DNA of 64,000 nucleotides, from assembly GCF_001894865.1 (NCBI RefSeq), contig NZ_BCXA01000029.1, positions 52,373-116,372 of the forward strand, read 5' to 3'. The DNA comes from Rhodococcus maanshanensis NBRC 100610 (GTDB taxonomy: Bacteria > Actinomycetota > Actinomycetes > Mycobacteriales > Mycobacteriaceae). This document shows, piece by piece, positions 7,400-16,993 of the stretch. The position numbers were made by a program, and so were the translations under genes. The stretch's first letter is position 1, and each line of letters opens with the position of its first letter. The notes beneath the pieces are model-generated. The model had not been told where the DNA came from and did no database searches. It worked only from the letters and a program-made list of their open reading frames with translations.

Positions 7400-7987
7400 T
7401 CACCAGGTGACGTTGTGTGAATTGATCTGCTGGACACCGCGATCGAAGCCGAGCACGGAGATCGCCGCCGGGTCCATCGCGAACCGCCTGCCCTCGGAGA
7501 CCGGGAGCTCGGCCCACCGGGCCAGCAGAGCGCGGGAGAAGTGCGCGTGGCCGACGAGGATCACATCACGTTCGTCGAGCTGAGACAACGCCGTCGACAG
7601 GACCATGTCGGCGCGCGCCGCCACCGACTCGGCGCTCTCCCCGCCGGGGCACGGGTGCGACCACACGGTCCAGCCGGGCACGCTCTCGCGGATCTCGGGA
7701 GTGGTCAGGCCCTCGTACCGGCCGTAGTCCCACTCCGCCAGCGCGTCCCACGCGGTCGCGGTCGCGAGCCCGGCGAGCTCGGCGGTCCTGGTGGCCCGGC
7801 TGCGCGGACTGGTCAGGACCAGCGGGTCCCGCAGCCCGAGCCGGGCGATCCGGTGCCCGGCCTCTCGCGCCTGCTCCTCACCCTCCGCGGTGAGCGGGAT
7901 GTCGGTGCTGCCGGTGTGCCTGCCGTTCAGTGCCCACTCCGTCGCGCCGTGTCTGACCAGGGCGATGCGGGGGCGTGCGGTGCTCAT
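7400..7987 (-). CDS. Histidine-phosphatase-family acid phosphatase (Gpm2-like)
   Basis: A 195-residue phosphoglycerate-mutase-superfamily enzyme. The phosphohistidine motif is LVRHGATEWALNGRHTGSTD (RHG at about 11-13), the acid/base glutamate lies in 'AEWDYGRYEGL' and the second histidine in 'VILVGHAHFSRAL'. The M. tuberculosis homologue Rv3214 was first called gpm2 but is an acid phosphatase, so a broad phosphatase is more likely here than a glycolytic mutase. ATG 7987 has a CATCAT (-10-like) 6 nt upstream. Divergent from the ParA-like gene, and 22 nt upstream of the GNAT gene. Confidence 0.9.
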   Translation of the reverse strand: MSTARPRIALVRHGATEWALNGRHTGSTDIPLTAEGEEQAREAGHRIARLGLRDPLVLTSPRSRATRTAELAGLATATAWDALAEWDYGRYEGLTTPEIRESVPGWTVWSHPCPGGESAESVAARADMVLSTALSQLDERDVILVGHAHFSRALLARWAELPVSEGRRFAMDPAAISVLGFDRGVQQINSHNVTW

Positions 7988-8059
7988 GGCGCAATGATGC
8001 CAGGGTGATCTGGGCCCGACCGCTCGCCACATCCGGCGAATTGCGCAAAGATCACCCCC

Positions 8060-8854
8060 GTGACAACTGTGCTCGCTGTGGCGAATCAAAAGGGTGGGGT
8101 CGCCAAGACCACGACGGTTGCCTCGCTCGGGGCCGCACTCGCGGCTATCGGGCGCAAGGTGCTGGTGGTGGACCTCGACCCGCAGGGCTGCCTGACGTTC
8201 TCGTTGGGCCACAACCCGGATCGGGTCGAATCGTCGGTGCACGAGGTGCTCACCGGCGAGGCGGCGTTGCGCGAGGTGATCCTCGACACCGAGGAGGGCA
8301 TCTCGCTGGTGCCCGCGACCATCGACCTGGCGGGCGCGGAGGCGATGCTGCTGATGCGGCCGGGGCGAGAGTTCGCGCTCAAGCGCGCGCTGGCGACGCT
8401 GGACAACGACTACGACATCGTGCTGATCGACTGCCCGCCGTCGCTGGGCGTCCTGACGCTCAACGGGCTGACCGCGGCCGATTCGGTCCTGGTGCCGCTG
8501 CAGTGCGAGACGCTGGCGCACCGCGGTGTCGGACAGCTGCTGCGGACCGTCGGCGAGGTGCAGCAGATCACCAACCCCGACCTGCGCCTGCTCGGCGCGC
8601 TGCCGACGCTCTACGACGCCCGCACCACGCACAGCCGCGACGTGATCTCCGACGTGGCCGATCGCTATGAGATGCCCGTGCTGGCGCCGCCGATCCCGCG
8701 CACGGTGCGGTTCGCGGAAGCCACGGCCTCGGGCGCAACGGTGCTCGCGGGCAGGCGCAACAAGGGTGCGCTCGCCTACCGTGAGCTGGCCGAGCAGCTG
8801 GTGGCGCACTGGGACACCGGCGCGGACCTGGTGACGTTCAGCCCCACGGCCTGA
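8060..8854 (+). CDS. ParA/Soj-family ATPase
   Basis: A 264-residue MinD/ParA-type ATPase. The deviant Walker A is NQKGGVAKTTTVASLG (from residue 9), Walker A' is VVDLDPQG and Walker B is IVLIDCPPSLGVLTLN. It stands alone without a parB, so it is probably not the chromosomal partitioning ParA but an orphan relative (Rv3213c position), possibly placing a protein complex. GTG 8060 follows an AAAGAT box by 7 nt, and the protein begins at the first strand. Converges on the PQQ-like gene with 18 nt between. Confidence 0.9.
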   Translation: MTTVLAVANQKGGVAKTTTVASLGAALAAIGRKVLVVDLDPQGCLTFSLGHNPDRVESSVHEVLTGEAALREVILDTEEGISLVPATIDLAGAEAMLLMRPGREFALKRALATLDNDYDIVLIDCPPSLGVLTLNGLTAADSVLVPLQCETLAHRGVGQLLRTVGEVQQITNPDLRLLGALPTLYDARTTHSRDVISDVADRYEMPVLAPPIPRTVRFAEATASGATVLAGRRNKGALAYRELAEQLVAHWDTGADLVTFSPTA

Positions 8855-8872
8855 ATGGTCGGCGCGGGGCCG

Positions 8873-10087
8873 TCAGCGCAGGGCGACGAGCTCGTCTCCG
8901 CGCTGCTCGAGCAGCACCGTGCCGACGACCGCGCTGGTCACCGGCGCCTGCTCGCCCGCGCGGTCAACCGCGATCCGGCGCACCTCGGCTCCGGTCGACA
9001 GGTCGTGCACGGCGATGGCGCCGTCGACGGGGACCAGGATCTGGCCCGCCATCAGCGCGCCGGGTCCGATGGCACCCTCGATGGTCCATCGGGGCGTGAA
9101 ATCGGTTGCGCCAAGGGCGATCACCCGTGAACCCGTCCACCACGAGTACACCGAACCGACCTTGACCACCTTGGAATCGGGGGAGACGTCGGCGGGCACC
9201 GGATGCATGGCAACGGGCGTGCCCGCGCCGTCGAAGACGCCGACCCTTGCCCCCGTCGAGGGTCCGGCGGGCAGGTAGACGGCGGTGCGGTCGCCCGCGA
9301 CGGCGAGGACCCTCGCGCCGGTGACGCCGGGGTCGAGATCGGCGAGCACGCTCGAGCCGTACTCGTCCGGTTCGGTGTTGTCCTTGGGGGCGGGGTTCAA
9401 GATGCTGAGCCGGTCGGCCGGCTCGTCCGGGCAGCGCTCGAGTACCGCGAGCCGGGTGCTGCTCGAGGCCGACGAGAGCAGCTCGCAGCCCGACCGCGGC
9501 TGGGTGTTCGGGTTGACCGGAGCGTCGACACGGCCGAATTCCAGGGTGCGCACCAGGTCGGAACGCCACAGCTCCATCCGGTGCATCCCGCGCGAGGTCA
9601 CATAGGTGCCGTCCTCGGACAGGACCACGGCGTCGTCGGCATCGCTGGTGCGTTGGGCGACCCGGGCGCCGTTCGCGCCTGCCAGCTCGGTGACGGATCC
9701 GCAGCCGCGGCCGTCGCGGTACACCGAGACGACGGAGTTCCACGCCCCGATCACCCCGCACAGCGGCAGGTCCCTGGTGTAGCTCCACAGCTGCGCGCCG
9801 GTGTCGCGGTCGCGACCGATGACCGCACCGCCCTCTGCGGTCACCACGGCGCCGCCCGCGATGACCGGACGGCCGGTCGACGCGCTGTCGGCACGCCAGA
9901 TCTCGGTGACGCTCTCCGGGATCGAGAGCGCCGTATCTGCCGGTGTGGCAGGGGTTTCCGCGGTGACCGAGGTGGTGCCCCTGGCGTCGCTGCGCAGCCA
10001 GATCACACCGGCGGCGAGCACCACGACGACCGCGATCGCGGCAGCGGCGATGAGGTCGGCGCGGGTGCGCCGCTCCGGTGCGACCAC
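8873..10087 (-). CDS. Membrane-anchored beta-propeller (PQQ-like) protein
   Basis: A 404-residue protein with one N-terminal membrane anchor (about 10-32, 'LIAAAAIAVVVVLAAGVIWL') and an outer beta-propeller. Repeated 'TGA.LWSYT'-type blades (DRDTGAQLWSYTRDLPLCGV, 'SYVTSRG', 'DLSTGAEVRRIAV') resemble PQQ-binding-like or BamB repeats, without clear cofactor residues. Four cysteines may form disulphides outside the cell. It corresponds in place to Rv3212, which I recall being linked to cell-envelope processes; the function is not established here. Its start is 10 nt after the rhlE stop on the same strand, so the two are likely one transcript. Confidence 0.82.
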   Translation of the reverse strand: MVAPERRTRADLIAAAAIAVVVVLAAGVIWLRSDARGTTSVTAETPATPADTALSIPESVTEIWRADSASTGRPVIAGGAVVTAEGGAVIGRDRDTGAQLWSYTRDLPLCGVIGAWNSVVSVYRDGRGCGSVTELAGANGARVAQRTSDADDAVVLSEDGTYVTSRGMHRMELWRSDLVRTLEFGRVDAPVNPNTQPRSGCELLSSASSSTRLAVLERCPDEPADRLSILNPAPKDNTEPDEYGSSVLADLDPGVTGARVLAVAGDRTAVYLPAGPSTGARVGVFDGAGTPVAMHPVPADVSPDSKVVKVGSVYSWWTGSRVIALGATDFTPRWTIEGAIGPGALMAGQILVPVDGAIAVHDLSTGAEVRRIAVDRAGEQAPVTSAVVGTVLLEQRGDELVALR

Positions 10088-10096
10088 GGCGGTCGG

Positions 10097-11680
10097 CTAC
10101 TCCGAGGCCACGGCCACGGAGGGTGCTGCGGCCGCTGCCGCGGGCTTGCGCCGACGCCGCCGACGACGCGCAGGCGCGGTGCCGTCGCCCGAGGGTGCTG
10201 TGGTGTCCGTCGCCGGGGCGTCGGAAACCGCTGCGGTGGTGTTGGTTTCGGTGGTGCTGCGACCGCCGCGGGTGCGCTTGCGGGGGGCGCGGGTGCGAGC
10301 GGGGCGCTCGGACTTCTCGGCCCGCTCGGTACCGGCGGCGTCGTCGGCGTTACCGCCGGCCTCCGTCGCGCGCTCGGGCTTGGCCCGCTTGATCGAGCCC
10401 TTGGCATCGGTCGGGATGTTCAGCTCGGAGTAGAGGTGCTCGGAGCTGGAGTAGGTCTCGGCCGGCTCCGGGGTGCCGAGTCCGAGCGCCTTGTCGATGA
10501 GCTGCCAGCGGGGGATGTCGTCCCAGTCGACCAGCGTGACGGCGATGCCGGTGCGGCCCGCGCGACCGGTGCGGCCGATGCGGTGCACGTAGGTCTTCTC
10601 GTCCTCGGGGCACTGGTAGTTGATCACGTGGGTGACGTCGTCGATGTCGATGCCACGGGCGGCGACATCGGTGGCGACCAGCACGTCGATCTTGCCGGTG
10701 CGGAAGGCCTTGAGGCCCTTCTCCCGCGCCACCTGGCCGAGGTCGCCGTGCACGGCGCCGACGGAGAACCCGCGCTCGGCGAGGTCGTCGGCCACCTTCT
10801 GCGCGGTCCGCTTGGTGCGGGTGAAGATCATGGTGGCGCCGCGACCCTCGGCCTGCAGGACGCGGGCGACCATCTCGGCCTTGTCGAGCGCGTGCGCCCG
10901 GTAGATGTGCTGGCTGGTGCGGTCGTGCACCGCCGACGATTCCGGCTCCTCGGCGCGGATGTGCGTCGGCTGGGTCAGGAAGGTGCGGGCGAGGGTGATG
11001 ATCGGTCCCGGCATGGTGGCCGAGAACAGCATCGTCTGGCGCTTGTCGGGGACCATGCCCAGGATCCGCTCGATGTCCGGCAGGAAGCCGAGGTCGAGCA
11101 TCTCGTCCGCCTCGTCCAGGACCAGCACCCCGACCTTGCCGAGGATGAGGTGGCCCTGCTTGGCCAGGTCGAGCAGGCGGCCAGGGGTGCCGACGACGAC
11201 GTCGACGCCCTTCTGCAGCGCGGCGATCTGGGTCTCGTACGGGCGCCCGCCGTAGATCGAGAGCACCTCGAGCTTGCGGTCACCGGCCTTGAGGAACTTG
11301 CTCGCGTTGACCAGGTCCTCGGTGACCTGGATGCACAGCTCACGCGTCGGCACGATGACTAGTGCGCGGGGGGTGCCGTCCAGCGTCGCGGTGCCCGTGT
11401 CGCCGGTGGCGATGCGGTGCAGCAGCGGGACGCCGAACCCGAAGGTCTTGCCCATGCCGGTTCGGGCCTGGCCGATGAGGTCGTCGCCCGCGAGCGCGAG
11501 CGGCAGCGTCAGCTCCTGGATGGCGAAGGTGCGGTCGATGCCGATCTCCGCGAGGGCCCGCACGATCTCGTCCCGGACGCCGAGTTCGGCGAAGGTCGGT
11601 GCGGTGTGGGTCTCGTCGAGCTGGGCGGAGAGGGTGGTTTCGGTCGCGTCGTCTTCATGGTCGATCGTGATCTTGCTCAG
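10097..11680 (-). CDS. rhlE: DEAD-box RNA helicase (RhlE-type), probable CTG start
   Basis: A 527-residue DEAD-box ATP-dependent RNA helicase. Visible motifs in order are FAIQELTLPLAL (Q motif), ARTGMGKT (I), PTRELCIQ (Ia), GTPGRLLDL (Ib), DEADEML (II), SAT (III), VATDVAARGIDIDDVTH (V) and HRIGRTGRAG (VI). A 130-residue tail follows, rich in Arg, Ala and Thr, ending in an 'RRRRRRRK' run and an Ala-rich end, suited to RNA binding. No ATG, GTG or TTG lies between a CTG at 11680 and the Q motif; that CTG has a strong GAGGAAGG site 8 nt upstream. A GTG at 11704 has none. Confidence 0.92.
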   Translation of the reverse strand: MSKITIDHEDDATETTLSAQLDETHTAPTFAELGVRDEIVRALAEIGIDRTFAIQELTLPLALAGDDLIGQARTGMGKTFGFGVPLLHRIATGDTGTATLDGTPRALVIVPTRELCIQVTEDLVNASKFLKAGDRKLEVLSIYGGRPYETQIAALQKGVDVVVGTPGRLLDLAKQGHLILGKVGVLVLDEADEMLDLGFLPDIERILGMVPDKRQTMLFSATMPGPIITLARTFLTQPTHIRAEEPESSAVHDRTSQHIYRAHALDKAEMVARVLQAEGRGATMIFTRTKRTAQKVADDLAERGFSVGAVHGDLGQVAREKGLKAFRTGKIDVLVATDVAARGIDIDDVTHVINYQCPEDEKTYVHRIGRTGRAGRTGIAVTLVDWDDIPRWQLIDKALGLGTPEPAETYSSSEHLYSELNIPTDAKGSIKRAKPERATEAGGNADDAAGTERAEKSERPARTRAPRKRTRGGRSTTETNTTAAVSDAPATDTTAPSGDGTAPARRRRRRRKPAAAAAAPSVAVASE

Positions 11681-12022
11681 GGGTCTGGCCTTCCTCGTTG
11701 GCACGCGCGCACGAGGTGGGGCCAGGCCGATTGTCGGCCGATGTCGGTGCCCTCGTCCGTGAGTCGCGCTTCCTGCTGCCTGAGCGCGGAAATCGTGGGA
11801 TCTCGGCGCGGCGCGGGAAGGGACTTCAAGATCAGGTGCGCGCACATTATCTGCGGGTAGCCGCGTTGTCGTGTCGGCCCATTTGCTCGGGCTACGGGCG
11901 GCTGCCCGCGTCCATGGTAGCTTGCGTGACCGCCTGAGCCGGTATTTGCATGGCCAATCTCACCGCCTTCGCCCCGGCGCGGCCCCGATCGGCGGGCACC
12001 GCGTGACGTCTAGGCTGTCCCC
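11681..12022. other. Divergent intergenic region, 342 nt, no gene seen
   Basis: It lies between the rhlE start and the ferritin-like gene. It holds the GAGGAAGG ribosome site of rhlE next to 11680 and the TAGGCT box of the ferritin-like gene at 12011. I see no convincing coding sequence or hairpin between them; the small open frames have no ribosome site. Confidence 0.5.
12011..12016 (+). promoter_or_regulatory. -10 box of leaderless ferritin-like gene
   Basis: TAGGCT, 6 nt (GTCCCC), then ATG 12023. The same hexamer and spacing occur at 6472. Start-site coincidence with the ATG is expected. Confidence 0.55.
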
Positions 12023-12703
12023 ATGGGAGCCAATTCGCCGGATTCTTTGACGCCAGCCATTGCCGCCGATCATCCGGGAGTGGGCGAGCTCTTCGCCGCG
12101 CTCGCGTACGGCGAGATCTCGGCTTTCTATCGCCTCGCAGAGGACGCGCAGATGTCGCCGACCCTGCAGGGCAAGGTCGCCCTGGCGAGCATGGCGGCCG
12201 CGGAGATGAGTCACTTCGAGACCCTCCAGTCGGCGTTGACCGCACGGGGGCACGACGTCTACTCCGCGATGAAGCCGTTCGTGGCGGCGCTGGACGACTA
12301 CCACGCCTCCACACACCCGTCGACCTGGCTGGAATCGCTGGTCAAGGCGTACGTGGGCGACGGCATCGCCGCGGACTTCTACCTGGAGATCGCGGACTCC
12401 CTCGACCCCTCGGTGGCCGCCGTCGTGCGCGAGGTGCTCGCCGAGACCGGGCACTCGGAGTTCGTGGTGCACGAGGTCAGCGCGGCGGTCCGCTCGAGCA
12501 CGCAGGAGAAGGACCGGCTGATGCTGTGGGGCCGCCGGCTGCTGGGGGAGGCGATCACCCAGGCGCAGTACGTGATGGCTCAGCGCCAGGACCTGACCGA
12601 GCTGGTGATCACCGCGAGTGGCGACCTCAGCGGCATCGCCGCCATGTTCGACCGGATGCAGGAACGGCACGCCGAGCGGATGACGGTGCTCGGACTGGTG
12701 TGA
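12023..12703 (+). CDS. Ferritin-like diiron protein (MiaE-like fold)
   Basis: A 226-residue all-helical protein with carboxylate-bridged diiron motifs: 'AYGEISAFYRLAED', 'AAAEMSHFETLQ' (ExxH) and 'LAETGHSEFVVHE' (ExxH). This is the ferritin-like/MiaE-like hydroxylase fold. No tRNA-modifying activity is shown for the actinobacterial group (Rv3210c position), so the substrate is unknown. The leaderless-type TAGGCT box supports ATG 12023. It is followed on the same strand by the DUF3107 gene, 111 nt away. Confidence 0.82.
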   Translation: MGANSPDSLTPAIAADHPGVGELFAALAYGEISAFYRLAEDAQMSPTLQGKVALASMAAAEMSHFETLQSALTARGHDVYSAMKPFVAALDDYHASTHPSTWLESLVKAYVGDGIAADFYLEIADSLDPSVAAVVREVLAETGHSEFVVHEVSAAVRSSTQEKDRLMLWGRRLLGEAITQAQYVMAQRQDLTELVITASGDLSGIAAMFDRMQERHAERMTVLGLV

Positions 12704-12814
12704 GTTCGGTCCGTCGCTGTTCGCTCTCAGCACAGGCACAGCGCGGGCGCGGCAGCGAGCGGCTGCACTAGCCTGGGCTTCGGTAGTGATGGCACGAGAT
12801 TTCGGAGGTTGGCC

Positions 12815-13048
12815 GTGGAGGTCAAGATCGGTGTTTCTGACAGCCCGCGCGAGCTCATCGTGAACAGCGAACAGACACCCGAAGAGGTCGAGGCCCTGGT
12901 CGCGGGCGCGCTCGGCGGCGAGGGCGGTGTGCTGGCGCTCGTCGACGACAAGGGGCGCAAGTTCCTGATCCAGGCCAGCAAGGTGGCGTACGTGGAGATC
13001 GGACCGTCGGACAGCCGCAAGGTCGGGTTCGCGGCGACCAGCAGCTGA
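12815..13048 (+). CDS. DUF3107 protein (TB9.4-like)
   Basis: A 77-residue protein matching the TB9.4/DUF3107 family (Rv3208A): MEVKIGVSDSPRELIV at the start, then 'TPEEVEALVAGAL', 'KGRKFLIQASKVAYVEIG' and 'RKVGFAAT'. The function is unknown. GTG 12815 is preferred to the TTG at 12809 because GGAGG (12804-12808) lies 6 nt before the GTG but abuts the TTG, and homologues start MEVKIG. A clear terminator follows. Confidence 0.92.
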   Translation: MEVKIGVSDSPRELIVNSEQTPEEVEALVAGALGGEGGVLALVDDKGRKFLIQASKVAYVEIGPSDSRKVGFAATSS

Positions 13049-13069
13049 TCTGCTGAAGCAGACGAAGAA

Positions 13070-13099
13070 ACGGGGCGCGGTCATCCGCGCCCCGTTCTC
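13070..13099. terminator. Terminator between DUF3107 and TetR
   Basis: ACGGGGCGCGG (13070-13080), loop TCAT, CCGCGCCCCGT (13085-13095), then TCTCGTT. An 11-bp perfect stem between convergent genes. Confidence 0.75.
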
Positions 13100-13144
13100 G
13101 TTGGTGCCCCTCTGGTTCGTGCCCCGTGGTTCCTGTCGTGCGGG

Positions 13145-13870
<726 letters not shown>

Positions 13871-14042
13871 TCATCGAACGATACCCGGACGATCGCCGGG
13901 CCACCCTCACAATGGCGCATGCTGTGTAGGTGAGTATTCCAGGTGATGCGGTCGGTGTCGGCATGTCGCCGTCGGGCGCCCGGTCGGGGCGACGTTCGGC
14001 GCGCCGAATCGCCGTTGCGCCGGTCTGTGAGATTCTGGCTCC

Positions 14043-15170
14043 GTGACAGATCGAGGTGGACCGCGGTTGCGGGGCGACGCTCCACGTCGCTCAGGCGGCA
14101 GTGGCTACCCCGACGACCGCTACCCGGCACCGCAGCCGGGCGACGACTACCAAGACGATCGGTACCCCGACGACGAGCGTTACGAGCGGCGCGAGGGCGG
14201 TGCCGTCGGATCTCATCAGCCGCTGCGAGCGCAGTGGGATCCCACCAGCCGCGAGCCGGGGCGCCCCCGCACCCCCAGGCCCGAACGTCAGGCGCGAAAG
14301 CAGAGCAAACTGGGCAAGTTCGTCTCCGTGTACGGATGGCGGGCGTACGCGATCCCGATCCTGTTGGTGGTCACCGTGCTCGTTGCCGTCGACGCGATCC
14401 GCGGCGGCGGCAGTTCCCCCGAGTCCGAGACCGGCGACGGTCCCGGCCTCGGCGCGCTCAGCACCGCCACCGACGGCACCGATGTGATCGGCGTACCGCC
14501 GCAGGCCGACGGCAACTTCGCCGGGACGATCCCGTCCGGCGCGCTCCCGGACGGCGGACCCTTCACCGCCCAGGGTGCAGGCGCGTGGCACGTGATCCCC
14601 GGCACCACCGCGCAGGCGGGGCAGGGCACCGATCAGGTCTTCACGTACACGGTCGAGGTCGAGGACGGCGTCGACACATCCGGTTTCGGCGGCGACGAGG
14701 CATTCGGCCGGATGGTGGACCAGACGCTCGCCAACCCGAAGAGCTGGACCAAGGACCCGAGGTTCGCGGTCCGCCGGATCGACAACGGGGAACCGACCTT
14801 CCGGGTGTCGCTGACCTCCCAGATGACGGTTCGCCAGGCCTGCGGATACGACATCGAACTCGAGGTCTCCTGCTTCAACCCGTCGATCAACCGGGTGGTC
14901 CTCAACGAGCCGCGCTGGGTCCGCGGCGCCATCGCCTTCCAGGGCGACATCGGCTCCTACCGGCAGTACCAGATCAACCACGAGGTCGGCCACGCCATCG
15001 GCTACCAGGACCACCAGCCCTGCGAGTCGGACGGGGGGCTGGCGCCGGTGATGATGCAGCAGACCTTCGGCACCTCGAACAACGACATCGCGAAGCTCGA
15101 CCCCGAGGGCGTGGTGCCGATGGACGGCAAGACGTGCCGCTTCAACCCCTGGCCGCACCCGCGCGGCTGA
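14043..15170 (+). CDS. DUF3152 membrane-anchored zinc protease (Rv3207c-like)
   Basis: A 375-residue protein with a disordered, Arg/Asp/Pro-rich cytosolic N-terminus (1-100), one membrane segment at about 103-118 (AIPILLVVTVLVAVDAI) and an extracellular DUF3152 domain. The domain has the metzincin-like zinc site HEVGHAIGYQDH (HExxHxxGxxxH) and a following Met-containing 'APVMMQQT' turn, so it is very likely an active metalloprotease of the cell envelope. Four cysteines in the catalytic domain may pair. GTG 14043 is preceded 6 nt upstream by GATTCT, a weak -10 match. The substrate is unknown. Converges on the thioesterase gene. Confidence 0.88.
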   Translation: MTDRGGPRLRGDAPRRSGGSGYPDDRYPAPQPGDDYQDDRYPDDERYERREGGAVGSHQPLRAQWDPTSREPGRPRTPRPERQARKQSKLGKFVSVYGWRAYAIPILLVVTVLVAVDAIRGGGSSPESETGDGPGLGALSTATDGTDVIGVPPQADGNFAGTIPSGALPDGGPFTAQGAGAWHVIPGTTAQAGQGTDQVFTYTVEVEDGVDTSGFGGDEAFGRMVDQTLANPKSWTKDPRFAVRRIDNGEPTFRVSLTSQMTVRQACGYDIELEVSCFNPSINRVVLNEPRWVRGAIAFQGDIGSYRQYQINHEVGHAIGYQDHQPCESDGGLAPVMMQQTFGTSNNDIAKLDPEGVVPMDGKTCRFNPWPHPRG

Positions 15171-15179
15171 GCTGAGCGA

Positions 15180-15626
15180 CTAGCCGCGCACCCAGGTCGC
15201 GAGGAGCGCGCGTTCGTCGGCGGTGAGGCGGCGTAGCCGCTGGGTGTGCGGATCGCCGAGGGCCAGCTGGGTCACGGCCTCGACGGCGGGGCGGGAATCG
15301 GCAGGCGCCGATGCCGCGCGCACCTCATAGCGGACGGTCACGTCGACGGTGCGCAGTCGCTCGATCCACATCGTGACCGACAGCGGGCTGTCCGCGTGGG
15401 TGAGCGGGGACCGGTACCGCACATCGATGTGCGCCACCACCGAGGTCCCGAGCAGCTCGGACGCCTCCGGCCCGACGCTGCGCAGCCAGTCGATCCGGGC
15501 CTCTTCCAGCAGGGTCACCATCCGGGCGTGGTTGACGTGCTGGAAGACGTCCATGTCCGACCACCGGACCGGCACCTCGGCGCGGTAGGAGACCGGATCG
15601 GTGGTCGGGGTCGGGGCGGTGCTCAT
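15180..15626 (-). CDS. Hotdog-fold acyl-CoA thioesterase
   Basis: A 148-residue 4HBT-type thioesterase. The signature 'VRWSDMDVFQHVNHARMVTL' contains the catalytic Asp (WSDMD) and the conserved HVNHA, followed by 'DWLRS' and the long central strand 'VVAHIDVRYRSPL'. Such enzymes hydrolyse acyl-CoA to fatty acid and CoA. ATG 15626 fits the family length; extension upstream would cross the moeZ promoter. Divergent from moeZ. Confidence 0.9.
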   Translation of the reverse strand: MSTAPTPTTDPVSYRAEVPVRWSDMDVFQHVNHARMVTLLEEARIDWLRSVGPEASELLGTSVVAHIDVRYRSPLTHADSPLSVTMWIERLRTVDVTVRYEVRAASAPADSRPAVEAVTQLALGDPHTQRLRRLTADERALLATWVRG

Positions 15627-15681
15627 CGGGACTCCTCGCGAACGTCGTGCGTACCAGGGCGACCGACCGTAACCGGCCGGG

Positions 15682-15707
15682 GGAAGAATGGACTCGTGCG
15701 GAGCGTT
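15682..15707 (+). promoter_or_regulatory. SigH-like promoter upstream of moeZ
   Basis: GGAAG (15682-15686), 18 nt, GTT (15705-15707). It has one mismatch to the GGAAY element but the exact 18-nt spacing of the sigH and mrx1 promoters. The predicted start is about 30 nt before the moeZ GTG. Confidence 0.5.
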
Positions 15708-15742
15708 GTAGCTGCGTGAGCGCGTAGACCGTAGGAGCCGTC

Positions 15743-16936
15743 GTGTCTGACCTGAAGTCCAAGAACTCATTGCCGCCGCTTGTCGAACCCGCGGCCGAGC
15801 TGAGTCGCGCCGAGGTGGCGCGCTACAGCAGGCACCTGATCATCCCCGATGTCGGCATGGTGGGGCAGAAGCGGATCAAGAACGCCCGGGTGCTGGTGAT
15901 CGGGGCAGGCGGGCTCGGGTCGCCCGCGCTGCTCTATCTGGCCGCCGCGGGTGTCGGGACCCTCGGCATCGTCGAGTTCGACGAGGTCGACGAGTCCAAC
16001 CTGCAGCGCCAGGTCATCCACGGGCAGGCCGACGTCGGCAGGCCGAAGGCCGAGAGCGCTCGCGACTCCATCCTCGAGATCAACTCCAACGTCGAGGTGC
16101 GGCTGCACCAGTTCCGGCTCGAGCCCGACAACGCCGTGGAACTGTTCGAGCAGTACGACCTGATCCTCGACGGCACCGACAACTTCGCCACCCGCTACCT
16201 GGTCAACGATGCCGCGGTGCTCGCGGGCAAGCCGTACGTCTGGGGCTCGATCTACCGGTTCGAGGGGCAGGCGTCGGTGTTCTGGGAGGACGCCCCGGAC
16301 GGACGCGGGCTGAACTACCGCGACCTCTACCCGGAGGCGCCGCCGCCGGGGATGGTGCCGTCGTGCGCCGAGGGCGGCGTGCTCGGCGTGCTCTGCGCCT
16401 CGATCGGGTCGATCATGGCAACCGAGGCGATCAAACTGATCACCGGGATCGGGGAGTCGCTGCTCGGCAGGCTCATGGTGTACGACGCCCTCGAGATGAG
16501 CTACCGGACCATCAAGCTCCGCCGTGACCCGGCCAGGGAGCCGATCACCGAGCTCATCGACTACGACGCGTTCTGCGGCGTGGTGTCCGATGAGGGGGTC
16601 GCCGCGGCCGCGGATTCGACGATCACGGCGCCCGAACTGGCCGCGATGCTGGCCGCGGGAAAGGACATCGAGATCGTGGACGTCCGCGAACCGGTGGAGT
16701 GGGACATCGTCCACCTGCCGGGCGCGACGCTGATCCCCAAGGACCGCATCCTGTCCGGCGAGGCGCTCGCGGAGCTGCCGCAGGACAGGCCGATCGTGCT
16801 GCACTGCAAGACCGGTATCCGGTCCGCCGAGGCGCTGGCCGCGCTGAAGAAGGCGGGCTTCGCGGATGCGACCCATCTGCAGGGCGGCGTCATCGCCTGG
16901 GCGAACCAGGTGGACAGGTCACTGCCGGTGTACTGA
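15743..16936 (+). CDS. moeZ: MoeZ: adenylyltransferase fused to a rhodanese sulphurtransferase
   Basis: A 397-residue protein with an N-terminal MoeB/ThiF/E1-like domain (about 20-270) that adenylates ubiquitin-like sulphur carriers, shown by 'VLVIGAGGLGSPALLYLAAA' and 'RQVIHGQADVG', and a C-terminal rhodanese domain (about 290-395) with active-site loop CKTGIRS (Cys355). MoeZ moves sulphur onto MoaD- and CysO-like carriers for molybdopterin, cysteine and thiocarboxylate pathways. The MoeB zinc CxxC pairs are reduced to single cysteines (SCAEG, FCGV), as usual in MoeZ. GTG 15743 follows a GGAGC site. Confidence 0.95.
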   Translation: MSDLKSKNSLPPLVEPAAELSRAEVARYSRHLIIPDVGMVGQKRIKNARVLVIGAGGLGSPALLYLAAAGVGTLGIVEFDEVDESNLQRQVIHGQADVGRPKAESARDSILEINSNVEVRLHQFRLEPDNAVELFEQYDLILDGTDNFATRYLVNDAAVLAGKPYVWGSIYRFEGQASVFWEDAPDGRGLNYRDLYPEAPPPGMVPSCAEGGVLGVLCASIGSIMATEAIKLITGIGESLLGRLMVYDALEMSYRTIKLRRDPAREPITELIDYDAFCGVVSDEGVAAAADSTITAPELAAMLAAGKDIEIVDVREPVEWDIVHLPGATLIPKDRILSGEALAELPQDRPIVLHCKTGIRSAEALAALKKAGFADATHLQGGVIAWANQVDRSLPVY

Positions 16937-16980
16937 CGCGGACCCGGCGCGTCAGGGGACGGCGAGGGGGCCGACGGCGG

Positions 16981-16986
16981 TAGCGT
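16981..16986 (+). promoter_or_regulatory. -10 box of leaderless Rv3205c-like gene
   Basis: TAGCGT, 7 nt, GTG 16994. No ribosome site lies between; the transcript probably starts on or next to the GTG. Confidence 0.5.
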
Positions 16987-16993
16987 TGGTGAC

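Noticed and set aside
9203..11362. 719-codon plus-strand frame over the beta-propeller and helicase genes
   Set aside because: Shadow of two well-supported minus-strand genes.
11701..11704. GTG at 11704 as the helicase start
   Set aside because: No ribosome site in front of it, while the CTG at 11680 has a strong one; kept as a possible alternative only.
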